This document shows positions 18,270-29,888 of a stretch of DNA of 64,000 nt, piece by piece. The DNA is from Paracoccus alkanivorans. Its GTDB lineage: Bacteria; Pseudomonadota; Alphaproteobacteria; Rhodobacterales; Rhodobacteraceae. The notes under the pieces were generated by a model. That model did no database searches, had not been told where the DNA came from, and saw nothing but the letters and a program-made list of their open reading frames with translations. Position numbers and translations under genes: made by a program. The number at the start of each line of letters is the position of its first letter. Positions within the stretch are counted from its first letter, which is position 1. The stretch spans positions 248,001 through 312,000 of the forward strand of contig NZ_QOKZ01000006.1 of assembly GCF_003697785.1 (NCBI RefSeq), given 5' to 3'.

Positions 18270-18725
18270 TCAGTCGAACTTGCGGCTTGGCGCCAGAACG
18301 ACAGCCTCGCCTTTCAGAACGACCGTATCGCCGACGAGACAGCGGGTTGCAAGCGTCACCCGACGTTTTGCATGATCGATCGTCTCGACCGTGACCTCGG
18401 CGCGAACCATGTCACCGGGACGGACAGGCGCCATGAATTTCAGCGTCTGGCCCAGATAGACCGTGCCATGGCCGGGAAGCTGTTCCCCGATCACCGCCGA
18501 GATCAAGCCCGCCGTCAGCATTCCATGCGCGATCCGCCCCTCGAAGATGGTGTCCTGAGCATAATCGTCATCCAGATGCACCGGGTTGCGATCGGTCGAA
18601 ACTTCGGCAAACAGCTCGATATCGTGATCGGTTACCTGCTTTTGCAGGTAGCGGGTCATGCCGACTTCCAGATCCTCGATGACGATCGTGCCGCGGGGAA
18701 GATTGTCCAACATCTTGCGTTCCAT
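18270..18725 (-). CDS. MaoC-like hot-dog dehydratase, PhaJ type
   Basis: A 151-residue hot-dog-fold protein. The catalytic Asp/His motif is visible as AEVSTDRNPVHLDDDYAQ (about residues 40-57), followed by GRIAHGMLTAGLISAVIGEQLPG. This matches (R)-specific enoyl-CoA hydratases that feed beta-oxidation intermediates into polyhydroxyalkanoate synthesis, but the family also includes other acyl-CoA hydratases. It heads the maoC-ribF-ycgN-threonine aldolase operon with a candidate promoter about 30 bases upstream. Confidence 0.87.
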   Translation of the reverse strand: MERKMLDNLPRGTIVIEDLEVGMTRYLQKQVTDHDIELFAEVSTDRNPVHLDDDYAQDTIFEGRIAHGMLTAGLISAVIGEQLPGHGTVYLGQTLKFMAPVRPGDMVRAEVTVETIDHAKRRVTLATRCLVGDTVVLKGEAVVLAPSRKFD

Positions 18726-18752
18726 AACTCAACCGGGTCTCAGGATAAATGC

Positions 18753-18781
18753 TGCATAGCAGCAAAAGTTCCGTCGCGCAA
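18753..18781 (-). promoter_or_regulatory. Candidate promoter of the maoC-ribF operon
   Basis: On the minus strand TTGCGC (18776-18781) and TATGCA (18753-18758) are separated by exactly 17 bases. The start codon at 18725 lies 28 bases downstream. Each hexamer matches the sigma-70 consensus at four of six positions, so this is tentative. Confidence 0.35.
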
Positions 18782-18845
18782 GAAAATATCATCGATTAGC
18801 AGTTGAAGTTAATTTTATTGCTTTTGAGTATTGCGACCTGATTAA

Positions 18846-18880
18846 CGAAAACACCCGCACCAATCGGCGCGGGTGTCAGG
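18846..18880 (-). terminator. Rho-independent terminator of the ppaC-HAD operon
   Basis: ACACCCGC (18851-18858) and GCGGGTGT (18869-18876) form a perfect 8-bp stem. On the minus strand it is followed by TTTTC. It sits 26 bases after the HAD-phosphatase stop codon, separating that operon from maoC. Confidence 0.82.
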
Positions 18881-18901
18881 ACCATCAAGGCTGCGTGTGG
18901 A

Positions 18902-19771
18902 TCAGCGCAACCGCCCGATACTGTATCGTGGGGCCATCTGCTGGGTCGCCAGCCATTCGCGCAACAATTCGGCATCGGGGTTCTCGACATCGGGGCCGAA
19001 TGCCTCCGCCGCCAGCCCGCCGGTCACGAAAAGGCAGTCGATGCCCTCTTGCTGCGCACCCTTCACATCGGTGCGGATGCCGTCGCCCACCGCCAGGATG
19101 CGGGCGTCGTCACCCAGATCCATCAGCCGCCGCGCCCGGTCATAGATCGGCGGATACGGCTTGCCGAAGTAAAGCGACTTGCCGCCCAGTTCCTCGTAGA
19201 ACTCGGCCAGCGCACCGGCGCAATAGATCCGCGTCTCGCCCATATCGACGACGACATCGGGATTGGCGCAAAGCAGCACCAGCCCCCGTTCGCGCGCCAT
19301 CATCAGGCGGGCGCGGTAATCCTCGGGCGCCTCGTTCGCCTCGTCGAAGGGGCCTGTCGCGACGATGCCCTCGGCTTCTTCCAGGGATACGCGCGATACC
19401 GCCGGGGCATCCGCCCATTCGCCGGGGATATCGGTAAAGAAGCCGTCATCCTTTTCCGTGCCGATATGCCAGACCTTGCGGCCCACAGCCCCCGCGAACA
19501 TGGCATCTTGCGCGGCATCGCCGGAACTGACGACCAGGTCCCAGGCATCGCGCGGCACGCCCATCCGGTCGAGCTGCGCGATCACATATTGATTGGGCCG
19601 CGGTGCATTGGTCATCAGGCAGACCCTGCCGCCCGCCTGGCGGAACTGCTGCAAGGCGCCGACCGCCGCAGGATAGGGTTGCTTGCCATTATGCAGGCAG
19701 CCCCAGAGATCGCAGAACAGCGCGTCGTAATCGCCGCCGATCTGCGACAGGTTCCCGATGATCTGGCTCAT
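18902..19771 (-). CDS. HAD superfamily class IIA phosphatase
   Basis: A 289-residue HAD-IIA hydrolase (NagD/phosphoglycolate phosphatase-like; the family seen as TIGR01459 in alphaproteobacteria). The nucleophile motif CDLWGCLHNG (about residues 20-29) has the usual first Asp but a Trp-Gly-x-Leu variant, motif II is LMTNAPRPN (about 52), and motifs III/IV are FGKPYPPIYDRA and AVGDGIRTDVKGA (about 213-247). The substrate is unknown. It overlaps the ppaC stop (TGATG), so it is co-translated with the pyrophosphatase. Confidence 0.87.
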   Translation of the reverse strand: MSQIIGNLSQIGGDYDALFCDLWGCLHNGKQPYPAAVGALQQFRQAGGRVCLMTNAPRPNQYVIAQLDRMGVPRDAWDLVVSSGDAAQDAMFAGAVGRKVWHIGTEKDDGFFTDIPGEWADAPAVSRVSLEEAEGIVATGPFDEANEAPEDYRARLMMARERGLVLLCANPDVVVDMGETRIYCAGALAEFYEELGGKSLYFGKPYPPIYDRARRLMDLGDDARILAVGDGIRTDVKGAQQEGIDCLFVTGGLAAEAFGPDVENPDAELLREWLATQQMAPRYSIGRLR

Positions 19772-20688
19772 CAGACGGCCAGAACCGGGATGATCTGCTT
19801 CTTGCGGCTCATGACACCGGGCAGGACGACCGCGTCGCCCCCGACCGTGACGTCAAAGCTTTTCTCGGCGACTTGCTTTACGAAATCATTCGGGACCAGC
19901 AGCGTCGCCTCTTCCTTCAGGATGTCGATGATGAACAGCAGCACGTCGTCGGCGCCATCGGCCCCGGCCACGCCCGGCATGGCATCCATCAGCGCCTGCT
20001 TGCGGTCCAGCAGAACCTGCGGCGCAGTGGTCTCCAGAACCGATATGCGCAGCTTCTTGCCGCCCAGCTCGTATTCCTTGCTGTCCATCCGCAGCAATTC
20101 CTCGTCACTGAAGGCGCTGACATCGGATTTGGCGGCGAACATCTCGGCGGCGTATTCGGCGATCTCGATACCCAGTTCCGCCGCCAGCTTCTCGGCCACC
20201 TCGCGATCATGCGGGGTCGTGGTCGGGCTGCGGAATTCCAGCGTATCGGACAGGATGCAGGTCAGCATCGCGCCCTTCACCCCTTCGGGAGCGCCTGCCA
20301 GATCCTCGCCGATCAGGTCATGCATGATCGTCGCCGTGCAGGCCAGCGGGCGGATGGTGATATTGATCGGCGCGCGGGTCTTAACGCCACCGGCCAGCAT
20401 GTGATGATCGATGATCTCGATCACATCGGCGTCGTTGATCGAGGCGGGCAGTTCTGCCGGGTTATTGGTATCGACGATGACGCATTGCTCGCCCGCCGCC
20501 ACATCCGAGATGATCTCGGGCTTGTCCAGCCCCCACCGCTCCAGCATCCAGGCGGCCTCGGTATTGGGCTCGCCCTGCAGGACGGGCTTGGCCGGGGTCT
20601 TGCGGATCTCGCCCAGATACCAGGCCCAGATGATGGGCGAGCCGGTCGAGTCTGTGTCGGGGGCGGTGTGGCCGAATACCTTGATCAT
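19771..20688 (-). CDS. ppaC: Manganese-dependent inorganic pyrophosphatase
   Basis: A 305-residue DHH-family class II pyrophosphatase. The metal-binding motifs are GHTAPDTDSTGSPI (residues 6-19), VDTNNP (about 72) and IIDHHM (about 92-97); the C-terminal DHHA2 domain ends with SRKKQIIPVL, which carries the substrate-binding SRKKQ signature. It hydrolyses pyrophosphate. Length and motifs are all typical. It is the first gene of the ppaC-HAD operon. Confidence 0.95.
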   Translation of the reverse strand: MIKVFGHTAPDTDSTGSPIIWAWYLGEIRKTPAKPVLQGEPNTEAAWMLERWGLDKPEIISDVAAGEQCVIVDTNNPAELPASINDADVIEIIDHHMLAGGVKTRAPINITIRPLACTATIMHDLIGEDLAGAPEGVKGAMLTCILSDTLEFRSPTTTPHDREVAEKLAAELGIEIAEYAAEMFAAKSDVSAFSDEELLRMDSKEYELGGKKLRISVLETTAPQVLLDRKQALMDAMPGVAGADGADDVLLFIIDILKEEATLLVPNDFVKQVAEKSFDVTVGGDAVVLPGVMSRKKQIIPVLAV

Positions 20689-21051
20689 ATGGCGCCTCTG
20701 CAGCTTCGGAATTTGCCGGGGTTATAGGAGGGCTGGCGGAGGATGTCCACGCGGCCCCATCCGTTGCCGTGTCACTGTCACAAAGCGTGGGGTCAGGCGG
20801 TCTTGCCTTGCGCGTATGAGAGACGGGAGTGAACCCTGGCCCGCCATCGCACGATACGGCAGTTAGAGCAATTTGCAGTTAACCGGGTTCAGCCGCGAAC
20901 TGCACCTGCGATGGCCGGGGGCGCTGCCCCGTCGCCGGCAGGTCTCTCGAACCGGTGGCGCGACCGGCCGGCGACCCCGCGAGGTATTTGCATGAAGAAG
21001 AAGGGGGCCGGGCTGGATCCGAATAAGCGCAAACTGCTTTAGCGGAAACTT
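20689..21051. other. 363-bp intergenic stretch holding repeat copy D
   Basis: This stretch contains the upstream region of ppaC and repeat copy D, oriented on the plus strand although no plus-strand gene precedes it. The sequence TTAGAGCAATTTGCAGTTAA (20864-20883) resembles TAGAGCGGCTTCGGATTTAA after the hydrolase at 28074, a loose shared motif of unknown meaning. I see no gene or clear promoter hexamers. Confidence 0.5.
20905..21002 (+). repeat. Dispersed intergenic repeat, copy D (long form)
   Basis: A CTGCGATGGCCGGGG start, GC hairpin, middle segment, then GAGGTATTTGCATG and three AAG codons (tail about 20981-21002). Positions 20926-20960 are identical over 35 bases to copy A at 5296-5330. 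Unlike other copies it does not follow a gene on its own strand; it points at the convergent DUF1801 gene. Confidence 0.75.
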
Positions 21052-21408
21052 TCACACCCCAAGCTCCTTTCGCGAAGCGAGAGCGAGCTTTGTGACCAAC
21101 TCGTCGGGAATGGGTTTGCGCGACGAGAACGTGACGCCGGTCTTTGTGGCCTTCAGTCCGGCGGCGGCGATATCATCCGCATGCGAAGCAATGGCGCCCT
21201 TGCTGACATACAGGCCGCATTGCTTGCTGAAAGCCGCATAGCCCGCGATGACTGACTTTCCGAACCCGAACCCCGGGATATCATACATGATGAATTCTTC
21301 CGCGTCAGGAAGAGCCTGGGCGAGTTGCCTGCGCAATTGGGTCAGAAGTGGCCGAAACTGCTCGGGGGCCGCGGCAATATACGAATCATGATCTGCAAAT
21401 TTCGCCAT
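21052..21408 (-). CDS. DUF1801 family protein (YdhG-like)
   Basis: A 118-residue small protein. The conserved YIAAAPEQFRPLLTQLRRQL helix near the start, DIPGFGFGKSVIAGYAAF (about residues 50-67) and the C-terminal GVTFSSRKPIPDELVTKL are characteristic of DUF1801, a YdhG/frataxin-like iron-chaperone fold in some members. I set the start at 21408 (MAKFADHD), matching the family; the extra in-frame codons to 21441 are not conserved-looking. Function unknown. Confidence 0.82.
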   Translation of the reverse strand: MAKFADHDSYIAAAPEQFRPLLTQLRRQLAQALPDAEEFIMYDIPGFGFGKSVIAGYAAFSKQCGLYVSKGAIASHADDIAAAGLKATKTGVTFSSRKPIPDELVTKLALASRKELGV

Positions 21409-21514
21409 TCCCTGACTATGGGCAAATATGCATCCCGGCACAACTTCATGGGAAGCAATCGGCCAATAGCCGCAAAATCCGCCTGACCGGCAGCAGAAAT
21501 TACGCCCCCACGAT

Positions 21515-21545
21515 ACAAAAGGCGCCCCGAAACGGGACGCCCCTG
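21515..21545 (-). terminator. Rho-independent terminator of carD
   Basis: On the minus strand an 8-bp stem, GGCGTCCC/GGGGCGCC (one G-U pair; 21534-21541 with 21521-21528), is followed by TTTTGT. It lies about 24 bases after the carD stop codon. Confidence 0.82.
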
Positions 21546-21564
21546 AAACGGATTTCGAAACGGA

Positions 21565-22074
21565 TCAGGCCGCGCGGGCCGTCAGCACCTCGTCCACGCG
21601 CTTTTGCGCGGCGCCTTCGTCAAGCCCGCCCACTGCGGCGACCTCGCGGGTCAGGCGGTCCAGCGCGGCTTCGTAAAGCTGACGCTCGGAATAGGATTGC
21701 TCACGCTGCTCGTCATTGCGGTGCAGGTCACGCACCACCTCGGCGATCGACATGAGGTCGCCGGAATTGATCTTCTGTTCGTATTCCTGGGCGCGGCGCG
21801 ACCACATGGCGCGTTTCACGCGGGCCTTGCCCTTCAAGGTTTCCAGCGCCTTGTTGACCAGATCCGGCGAGGACAGGCCACGCATCCCGATCTCGGTCGC
21901 GCGGGCGGTCGGCACGCGCAGGGTCATCTTGTCCTTGTCGAACGAGATGACGAACATTTCCAGCCGCAGCCCCGCAACTTCCTGCTCTTCGATCGACACG
22001 ATCCGGCCGACTCCATGAGCCGGATACACGACAAAGTCATCGGGGCGGAATTCGTTCTTCTTGGCTTTCGACAT
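21565..22074 (-). CDS. carD: CarD family transcription factor
   Basis: A 169-residue CarD/CdnL-type regulator that binds the RNA polymerase beta subunit and stabilises open promoter complexes. The N-terminal RNAP-interacting Tudor-like domain (about residues 10-60) includes FVVYPAHGVGRI and EMFVISFDKDKM; the helical DNA-contacting C-terminal domain includes VKRAMWSRRAQEYEQKINSGD. The start at 22074 is supported by GAGGAAG upstream. It lies downstream of fdxA, S4 and a SUV3-like helicase on the same strand; Rhodobacter CarD is known to be an essential general activator. Confidence 0.93.
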   Translation of the reverse strand: MSKAKKNEFRPDDFVVYPAHGVGRIVSIEEQEVAGLRLEMFVISFDKDKMTLRVPTARATEIGMRGLSSPDLVNKALETLKGKARVKRAMWSRRAQEYEQKINSGDLMSIAEVVRDLHRNDEQREQSYSERQLYEAALDRLTREVAAVGGLDEGAAQKRVDEVLTARAA

Positions 22075-22443
22075 ATGGCTTCCTCTAGGTGGCGCCCCGG
22101 TCAAGGGCACAAAGAACCGCAAGCGGCGGCGGCCACCTTCGGTCCGTTTTGATCATTGTAATTGCCCGTGCCCGGCAGAGGGCGCGGGAACAGCAGCGAC
22201 AGGCGCACATCCTTCGGGCCTCTGACTCCCATCAGATGCGACTTGAATTGAACATAACATAAATAAGACGTTAAAAAAAGCGGGCACGCCGCAGTTTGAC
22301 GCCGCGACGCAGAAACGGGATTCCAAATTCTTTTCAATGCATTAACGTAAACAAACCTGGAAGTTCACGCAAATGCGCATGCGAATCGCCTGCGATTTCC
22401 CGTCACCTGCAACCGGATTTCCGGCCGATTGTGACAGTCCGGC
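22075..22443. other. 369-bp carD upstream region with candidate fdxA terminator
   Basis: On the minus strand a weak 4-bp GCGG/CCGC hairpin (22292-22280) followed by seven T (22279-22273) may end fdxA transcription. Beyond it is the most AT-rich stretch of this neighbourhood, about 22240-22280, which probably holds the carD promoter (TTATTTATGTTATG on the minus strand), though no clean -35/-10 pair emerges. No gene is seen. Confidence 0.45.
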
Positions 22444-22782
22444 TCAATCGCCCTCGCCCGGCGCCTCGGAGAAATATTTCTCCAGCTTGCCTTCCTGGCC
22501 ATCCATTTCCTCGGCCGTGGGCAGCGGGTCCTTCTTCTGGGTGATGACCGGCCATTGCTCCGAATATTTCCGGTTGAACTCCACCCATTGCTCCATGTCG
22601 GGCTCGGTGTCGGGGCGGATCGCGTCGGCAGGGCATTCCGGCTCGCAGACGCCGCAATCGATGCATTCGTCGGGATGGATGACCAGCGTATTCTCGCCCT
22701 CGTAGAAACAGTCGACGGGGCACACCTCCACGCAGTCGGTGTATTTGCACATGATGCAGTTATCAGTCACCACATAGGTCAT
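22444..22782 (-). CDS. fdxA: Seven-iron ferredoxin FdxA
   Basis: A 112-residue 7Fe ferredoxin with [3Fe-4S] and [4Fe-4S] clusters. Motif one is [18 protein letters not shown] (residues about 9-26) and motif two is [12 protein letters not shown] (about 40-51), together supplying the ligands. The C-terminal extension [20 protein letters not shown] is typical of FdxA of alphaproteobacteria. Electron partner unknown. It sits in the conserved run helicase-S4-fdxA-carD, with 257 bases separating it from the S4 gene. Confidence 0.95.
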   Translation of the reverse strand: MTYVVTDNCIMCKYTDCVEVCPVDCFYEGENTLVIHPDECIDCGVCEPECPADAIRPDTEPDMEQWVEFNRKYSEQWPVITQKKDPLPTAEEMDGQEGKLEKYFSEAPGEGD

Positions 22783-23039
22783 CGCGGGGCTCTTGGATTG
22801 GTCTTGTGGGCTTCACCTAGTCTCTTCACCCGGATCAATCAAGCCACCCTGCCCCAGATCGAAGCCGATCGCGTATCACCCGCAGGCCAATCCGAAGGAC
22901 AGCGTTCCGGTCATTCGCGCCGGGCGGCAAATCGGTCGCGGCCCACCGGTCCGCTCCTCGACGGCGTTCCTGAATTTCCGCCCATTGCAGAATATCACGC
23001 CGGCACCGGAAATTTCGCCCGGCCCGGAGGTCGAAATCA

Positions 23040-23347
23040 TCAATTGCCGGGATCGGGCGAATCGGCGCCGGACGAAGCGGTTTCCTCATGCTCGACATAA
23101 AGGGCTTGCGCCTCGCTGGCAGGCCCGCGGCGGAGCCCGAGCGCGACGATATCCAGTATCCGCACACGGCCATGGGCAGAGACGACCAGCCGGTCACCCG
23201 GCCTGACCACCCGCCCCGGCTTGCGGCAGGGCTGACCGTTCAGGCGGACGCCGCCCGCCTCGATACGCGAGGCAGCAAGCCCGCGTGACTTGAACAGCCG
23301 CGCGTGAAACAGCCATTTATCAAGCCGCAGTGTGTCGGTGTCCGCCG

Positions 23348-23351
<4 letters not shown>
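23040..23351 (-). CDS. S4-domain RNA-binding protein (Hsp15-like)
   Basis: A 103-residue protein with an S4 RNA-binding domain: LRLDKWLFHARLFKSRGLAASRI then GGVRLNGQPCRKPGRVVRPGDRL at about residues 8-53. The basic face resembles Hsp15, which binds 50S subunits carrying stalled nascent chains. The GTG start overlaps the helicase stop (GTGA), so it is translated from the helicase transcript and both act on RNA. The specific target is unproven. Confidence 0.87.
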
Positions 23352-26185
<2,834 letters not shown>

Positions 26186-26189
26186 GGCG

Positions 26190-26771
26190 TCAGATATCGG
26201 TGCCGGTCTGCTGCTTTTCCAGCCGTGCCACCCCGTCCCTGGCCTCTTGCTGATGGGGGTGGATCTTCAGGCTTTCGCGATAGGCGGCCAATGCGCCCTC
26301 GTAATCCTCCATCTCCTCCAGGATCACGCCAAGCTGTGTCAGGGCGGCGAAATGCCGGGGTTCCAGTTCCAGGGTGCGGGCCAGATCGGCGGCCGCGGGG
26401 CCGAAATAGCCGGCCGCCGCAAAGGCCGCCGCCCGGGCCTGCCAGCCGGCGGCGAAATCAGGCGCGTGGTCGGTCAGCGCGGTCAGATGGCCGATGGCAG
26501 CGTCAAGGTCGCCCATGTCCAGCGCCTCCTCGCCACGCTTGAGCAGCAGATCCATCGCCGGAGAACCTGATTTCGACCATTCCCGCAGGATGTCGGTTTC
26601 GGCGATTCGCCACGCGTCATTGTCGGGCCGGGCAAGCTGCGCGAACAGCCTGTCCATATCGGCATCCTGCGCCATGGCGGAAAACCCCGTCCATAGCAGG
26701 ATCGCACATGCAATGATTGCACGCATGGCTGCCGTAACGATAAGGTGGAAAAAACTTCGGACCGGGCGCAT
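26190..26771 (-). CDS. Periplasmic tetratricopeptide-repeat protein
   Basis: A 193-residue protein with a signal peptide (IIACAILLWTGFSAMAQ) and about three TPR units from residue 80 on, for example EEALDMGDLDAAIGHLTALT and ILEEMEDYEGALAAYRESLK. TPRs bind partner proteins; the partner is unknown. It ends four bases before the helicase start, so it is transcribed with that gene. The start could be 26771 or the later ATG at 26726, which gives a textbook 20-residue signal; neither has a strong ribosome site. Confidence 0.82.
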   Translation of the reverse strand: MRPVRSFFHLIVTAAMRAIIACAILLWTGFSAMAQDADMDRLFAQLARPDNDAWRIAETDILREWSKSGSPAMDLLLKRGEEALDMGDLDAAIGHLTALTDHAPDFAAGWQARAAAFAAAGYFGPAAADLARTLELEPRHFAALTQLGVILEEMEDYEGALAAYRESLKIHPHQQEARDGVARLEKQQTGTDI

Positions 26772-26826
26772 ATCGTGAATGTAACCACTGAGCCCGCCGG
26801 GCACCAGACATAGCGCAAGGAGACGC

Positions 26827-27117
26827 ATGAAAATGAGCGATATCGTGAACGCCGCCGTCGAGAAGCTGAGCGAAAAGATCGGCAGCTTTTCCTCGACCGC
26901 CAAATTCGTGATCGAGGACGAGGGCTCGATCATGATCGACGACAGCGGCGTGCGCGCGGGCGACGACGAGGCGGATGTGACGCTGACAGCCAGCCGCGAG
27001 ACGTTCGAGGGCATTCTCGACGGCAGCGTCAACCCGACCACCGCCTTCATGAGCGGCAAGCTCAAGCTCGACGGCGACATGGCCGTGGCCATGCAGCTTG
27101 GCCAGGCCCTGTCCTGA
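26827..27117 (+). CDS. SCP2 sterol-binding domain protein
   Basis: A 96-residue single SCP2 domain. The pattern FVIEDEGSIMIDDSG, DADVTLTASRETFEGIL (seen here as EADVTLTASRETFEGIL) and the C-terminal FMSGKLKLDGDMAVAMQL is the standard lipid-binding SCP2 signature. It presumably binds a fatty acyl or sterol-like lipid. AAGGAG lies four bases upstream of the ATG at 26827. It is divergent from the TPR gene and 11 bases before a hydrolase in the same direction, suggesting a lipid-handling operon. Confidence 0.9.
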   Translation: MKMSDIVNAAVEKLSEKIGSFSSTAKFVIEDEGSIMIDDSGVRAGDDEADVTLTASRETFEGILDGSVNPTTAFMSGKLKLDGDMAVAMQLGQALS

Positions 27118-27128
27118 ACGGCTGGCGC

Positions 27129-28076
27129 ATGATCGAACAGGCACCGTTCCACCAGCTTCCCGGCGATCCCCTGACACCCGGCTCGGCCTTCTGGGTCAAG
27201 GCGGAGGATGGCGTGCGGCTGCGGCTGGCGCTGTGGCGCTGTGAAACCATCGATCCTGTGGGCGCGGTGCTGCTGTTTCCCGGCCGCACCGAGTATATCG
27301 AGAAATACGCCGCCTTCGCCCGGCAACTCACTGATTCGGGCTACGAGGTGCTGGCTATCGACTGGCGCGGCCAGGGGCTGTCCGACCGGCTGATCGACGA
27401 TCCGCGCCCGGGCCATATCGGCAAGTTCACGGATTATCAGCGCGATGTGATCGAGATGGTCGTGGCCGCCTCCCGGGTCGATCTGCCGAAACCATGGCAC
27501 CTGCTGGCCCATTCGATGGGCGGCTGCATCGGGCTGGCGGCGCTGGCCGACGAATTGCCGGTTGCCAGCGCTGTTTTCTCCGCCCCCATGTGGGGGATCG
27601 AGTCGCACGGGCTGCCGCGCCCCGCCGTTCTGGCTGTCGCATCGCTGGCCAGCAGGTTGGGTTTTGGCGAGCGCCCGGCGCCGGGCACCGGTGCGAAGGG
27701 CAGCTATTTCATCGACGAGGCGTTCGGCTCCAACCTGCTGACCCATGATCTTGGCGAATGGACGCGGCTTCTGCACGAGGCGGCGGCATGGCCCGACCTG
27801 ACCATCGGCGGAGCGAGCTTCCACTGGCTGGGCGAGGCGTTGCGCGAATGCACAAGGCTGGCCCAGATGCCTTCGCCCGACCTGCCCATGACCGTATCGC
27901 TCGGAGACGGGGAGAAGATCGTTTCGGCCGAGGCGATCCGCAATCGCGCCGGCCGTTGGGACGACGCCCGCCTGCTGGAATTCGAGCATTGCCGCCACGA
28001 AATCATGATGGAAACCCCCGATCTGCGCGAGCGGTTCCTGGATGCCGCCCTGCGACAGTTCGATACCGCCCGGTAG
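27129..28076 (+). CDS. Alpha/beta hydrolase, lysophospholipase-like
   Basis: A 315-residue alpha/beta hydrolase of the PldB/monoacylglycerol lipase type. The nucleophile elbow is HSMGG (about residues 128-132), the strand before it is VLAIDWRGQGLSDR (about 77-90), and plausible acid and histidine are in SLGDGEKIV (about 258) and CRHEIMMETP (about 291). The oxyanion LLFPGRTEY region resembles lysophospholipases. It immediately follows the SCP2 gene, suggesting lipid hydrolysis as the joint theme. The substrate is inferred only. Confidence 0.87.
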   Translation: MIEQAPFHQLPGDPLTPGSAFWVKAEDGVRLRLALWRCETIDPVGAVLLFPGRTEYIEKYAAFARQLTDSGYEVLAIDWRGQGLSDRLIDDPRPGHIGKFTDYQRDVIEMVVAASRVDLPKPWHLLAHSMGGCIGLAALADELPVASAVFSAPMWGIESHGLPRPAVLAVASLASRLGFGERPAPGTGAKGSYFIDEAFGSNLLTHDLGEWTRLLHEAAAWPDLTIGGASFHWLGEALRECTRLAQMPSPDLPMTVSLGDGEKIVSAEAIRNRAGRWDDARLLEFEHCRHEIMMETPDLRERFLDAALRQFDTAR

Positions 28077-28163
28077 AGCGGCTTCGGATTTAATCGAATC
28101 ACGCTGCGACGATCGCAAAGCGGCTTATCGCCGTTTGGACCGATCCTTGTTCCAGCCGGATGC

Positions 28164-28192
28164 AAAAAGGGCCGCGAGGGCGGCCCTTTCTA
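28164..28192. terminator. Bidirectional rho-independent terminator
   Basis: A 10-bp perfect stem, AAAGGGCCGC (28166-28175) with GCGGCCCTTT (28180-28189), lies between the convergent hydrolase and peroxiredoxin genes. The A-run 5' and T-run 3' let it work in both directions. Confidence 0.88.
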
Positions 28193-28208
28193 CATCATGA
28201 GGACGGCA

Positions 28209-28757
28209 TCAGGCCGGTTCGGCCACGCGGGCGTTCTGCAACCAGCTCAGCACCGATTCGGGCGAGGTTTCCCCATAGGGGTCTTCGGGGCAGTTATCGA
28301 TGCGTCCCGGCTCCTCGAACCACGCCTCGACCACGCCGTCGCGGACGACGGCGGCATAGCGCCAGGACCGGGCACCAAAGCCCAGGTTGTCCTTGCGCAC
28401 CAGCATCCCGGCCTTTTCGGTGAACTCGCCCGATCCGTCCGGGATCACCGTCACGTTCTGCAGCCCCTGCGCCTTGGCCCATTGATTCATGACGAAACTG
28501 TCATTCACCGACATGCAGTAGATCGCATCGATGCCCAGTTCGCGCATCTGGTCAAAAGCCTTTTCAAAGCCCGGAAGCTGGTAGGTCGAGCAGGTCGGGG
28601 TGAACGCGCCGGGCAGCGAGAACAGCACCACCCGCTTGCCCTTGAAATAGTCGTCCGTGGTCATCTCTTGCCAGCGGAAGGGATTGGGACCACCCACCGC
28701 CTCGTCGCGGACACGGGTCTGGAAAGTCACCTGGGGAAGCCTGTCGCCGATTTTCAT
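28209..28757 (-). CDS. Peroxiredoxin, Prx5-like
   Basis: A 182-residue thioredoxin-fold peroxidase. The peroxidatic cysteine lies in LPGAFTPTCSTYQLPGFE (about residues 48-65) with the supporting Thr and the arginine of SWRYAAVV (about 131). Architecture matches the AhpE/Prx5 group of cytosolic peroxidases that reduce alkyl hydroperoxides, usually with glutathione or glutaredoxin. A second cysteine at about 80 (IYCMSV) and one near the C-terminus (DNCPED, about 158) could resolve the disulfide, but this is not certain. Confidence 0.9.
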   Translation of the reverse strand: MKIGDRLPQVTFQTRVRDEAVGGPNPFRWQEMTTDDYFKGKRVVLFSLPGAFTPTCSTYQLPGFEKAFDQMRELGIDAIYCMSVNDSFVMNQWAKAQGLQNVTVIPDGSGEFTEKAGMLVRKDNLGFGARSWRYAAVVRDGVVEAWFEEPGRIDNCPEDPYGETSPESVLSWLQNARVAEPA

Positions 28758-28904
28758 CTGTATCGTCCTTTATCATCCAAAACGCCTCCCCCCTTTTCAC
28801 CCGCGCCGCAACGCAGCGCGGATATGCAGATGCAGCATGACCAGCGCCGTTGATCAACCCCCCGTTTGCGATTAGGTAGAAGAAAACTCATCGAAAGGTC
28901 GGAG

Positions 28905-29858
28905 ATGACCGAGACGACTTCCCCGCCCCGCCTGCGCCATCCTGAAAAGGCCCATCGCGCCGATCAGTCGCAGCCCCGGAAACCCGACTGGATCCGGGTC
29001 AAGGCCCCTACGTCCGAAGGCTACAAGCAGACCCGCGACATCCTGCGCGAGAATCGCCTCTCGACCGTCTGCGAAGAGGCCGGCTGCCCCAATGTCGGCG
29101 AATGCTGGAGCCAGGGTCACGCCACCATGATGATCATGGGCGAGATCTGCACGCGCGGCTGTTCCTTCTGCAACGTCATCACCGGCAAGCCCGATTCGCT
29201 CGACGTGTTCGAGCCGGGGCGGGTCGCCCATGCGGTGCAGAAGCTGGGCCTGAACCATGTCGTCATCACCTCGGTCGATCGCGACGACCTGGACGATGGC
29301 GGGGCCGAGCATTTCGCCCAGACCATCCGCGCCATCCGCCACCGCTCGCCCGGTTCGACCATCGAGGTGCTGACCCCGGATTTCCTGAAATCCAAACCCG
29401 GATCGCTGGAAACCGTGGTCGAGGCGCGGCCCGACGTGTTCAACCATAACCTGGAAACCGTTCCGGGCCTTTACCCATCGGTTCGTCCGGGTGCCCGTTA
29501 TTTCCACTCGCTGCGGCTGTTGCAGCGGGTCAAGGAGCTGGACCCAGCAATGTTCACCAAGTCCGGCATCATGGTCGGGCTGGGCGAGGACCGGCAAAGC
29601 GTATTGCAGGTGATGGACGACATGCGCGCCGCCGATGTCGATTTCATCACCATCGGGCAATATCTGCAACCGACCCCGAAACATCACCGGCTTGACCGCT
29701 TCGTCACGCCCGAGGAATTCGCGGCCTACGAGAAATCGGCCTATGGCAAGGGCTTCCTGATGGTGTCGGCCACGCCGCTGACACGCTCTTCATATCACGC
29801 GGGGGACGATTTCGCCCGGTTGCGCAGCGCGCGTCTGGAAAAACTCGGGCGCGCCTGA
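28905..29858 (+). CDS. lipA: Lipoyl synthase
   Basis: A 317-residue radical-SAM enzyme inserting two sulfurs into octanoyl groups on lipoyl domains. It has both cluster motifs: the auxiliary-cluster cysteines [12 protein letters not shown] (about residues 50-61) and the SAM-cluster [10 protein letters not shown] (about 77-86). The C-terminal [19 protein letters not shown] and RSSYHAGDD motifs carry the conserved Arg/Ser region. AGGTCGGAG just upstream fixes the ATG at 28905. lipB is not in the window. Confidence 0.95.
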   Translation: MTETTSPPRLRHPEKAHRADQSQPRKPDWIRVKAPTSEGYKQTRDILRENRLSTVCEEAGCPNVGECWSQGHATMMIMGEICTRGCSFCNVITGKPDSLDVFEPGRVAHAVQKLGLNHVVITSVDRDDLDDGGAEHFAQTIRAIRHRSPGSTIEVLTPDFLKSKPGSLETVVEARPDVFNHNLETVPGLYPSVRPGARYFHSLRLLQRVKELDPAMFTKSGIMVGLGEDRQSVLQVMDDMRAADVDFITIGQYLQPTPKHHRLDRFVTPEEFAAYEKSAYGKGFLMVSATPLTRSSYHAGDDFARLRSARLEKLGRA

Positions 29859-29888
29859 ACCGGTCATCTACCCGCCTACGAACGCGGA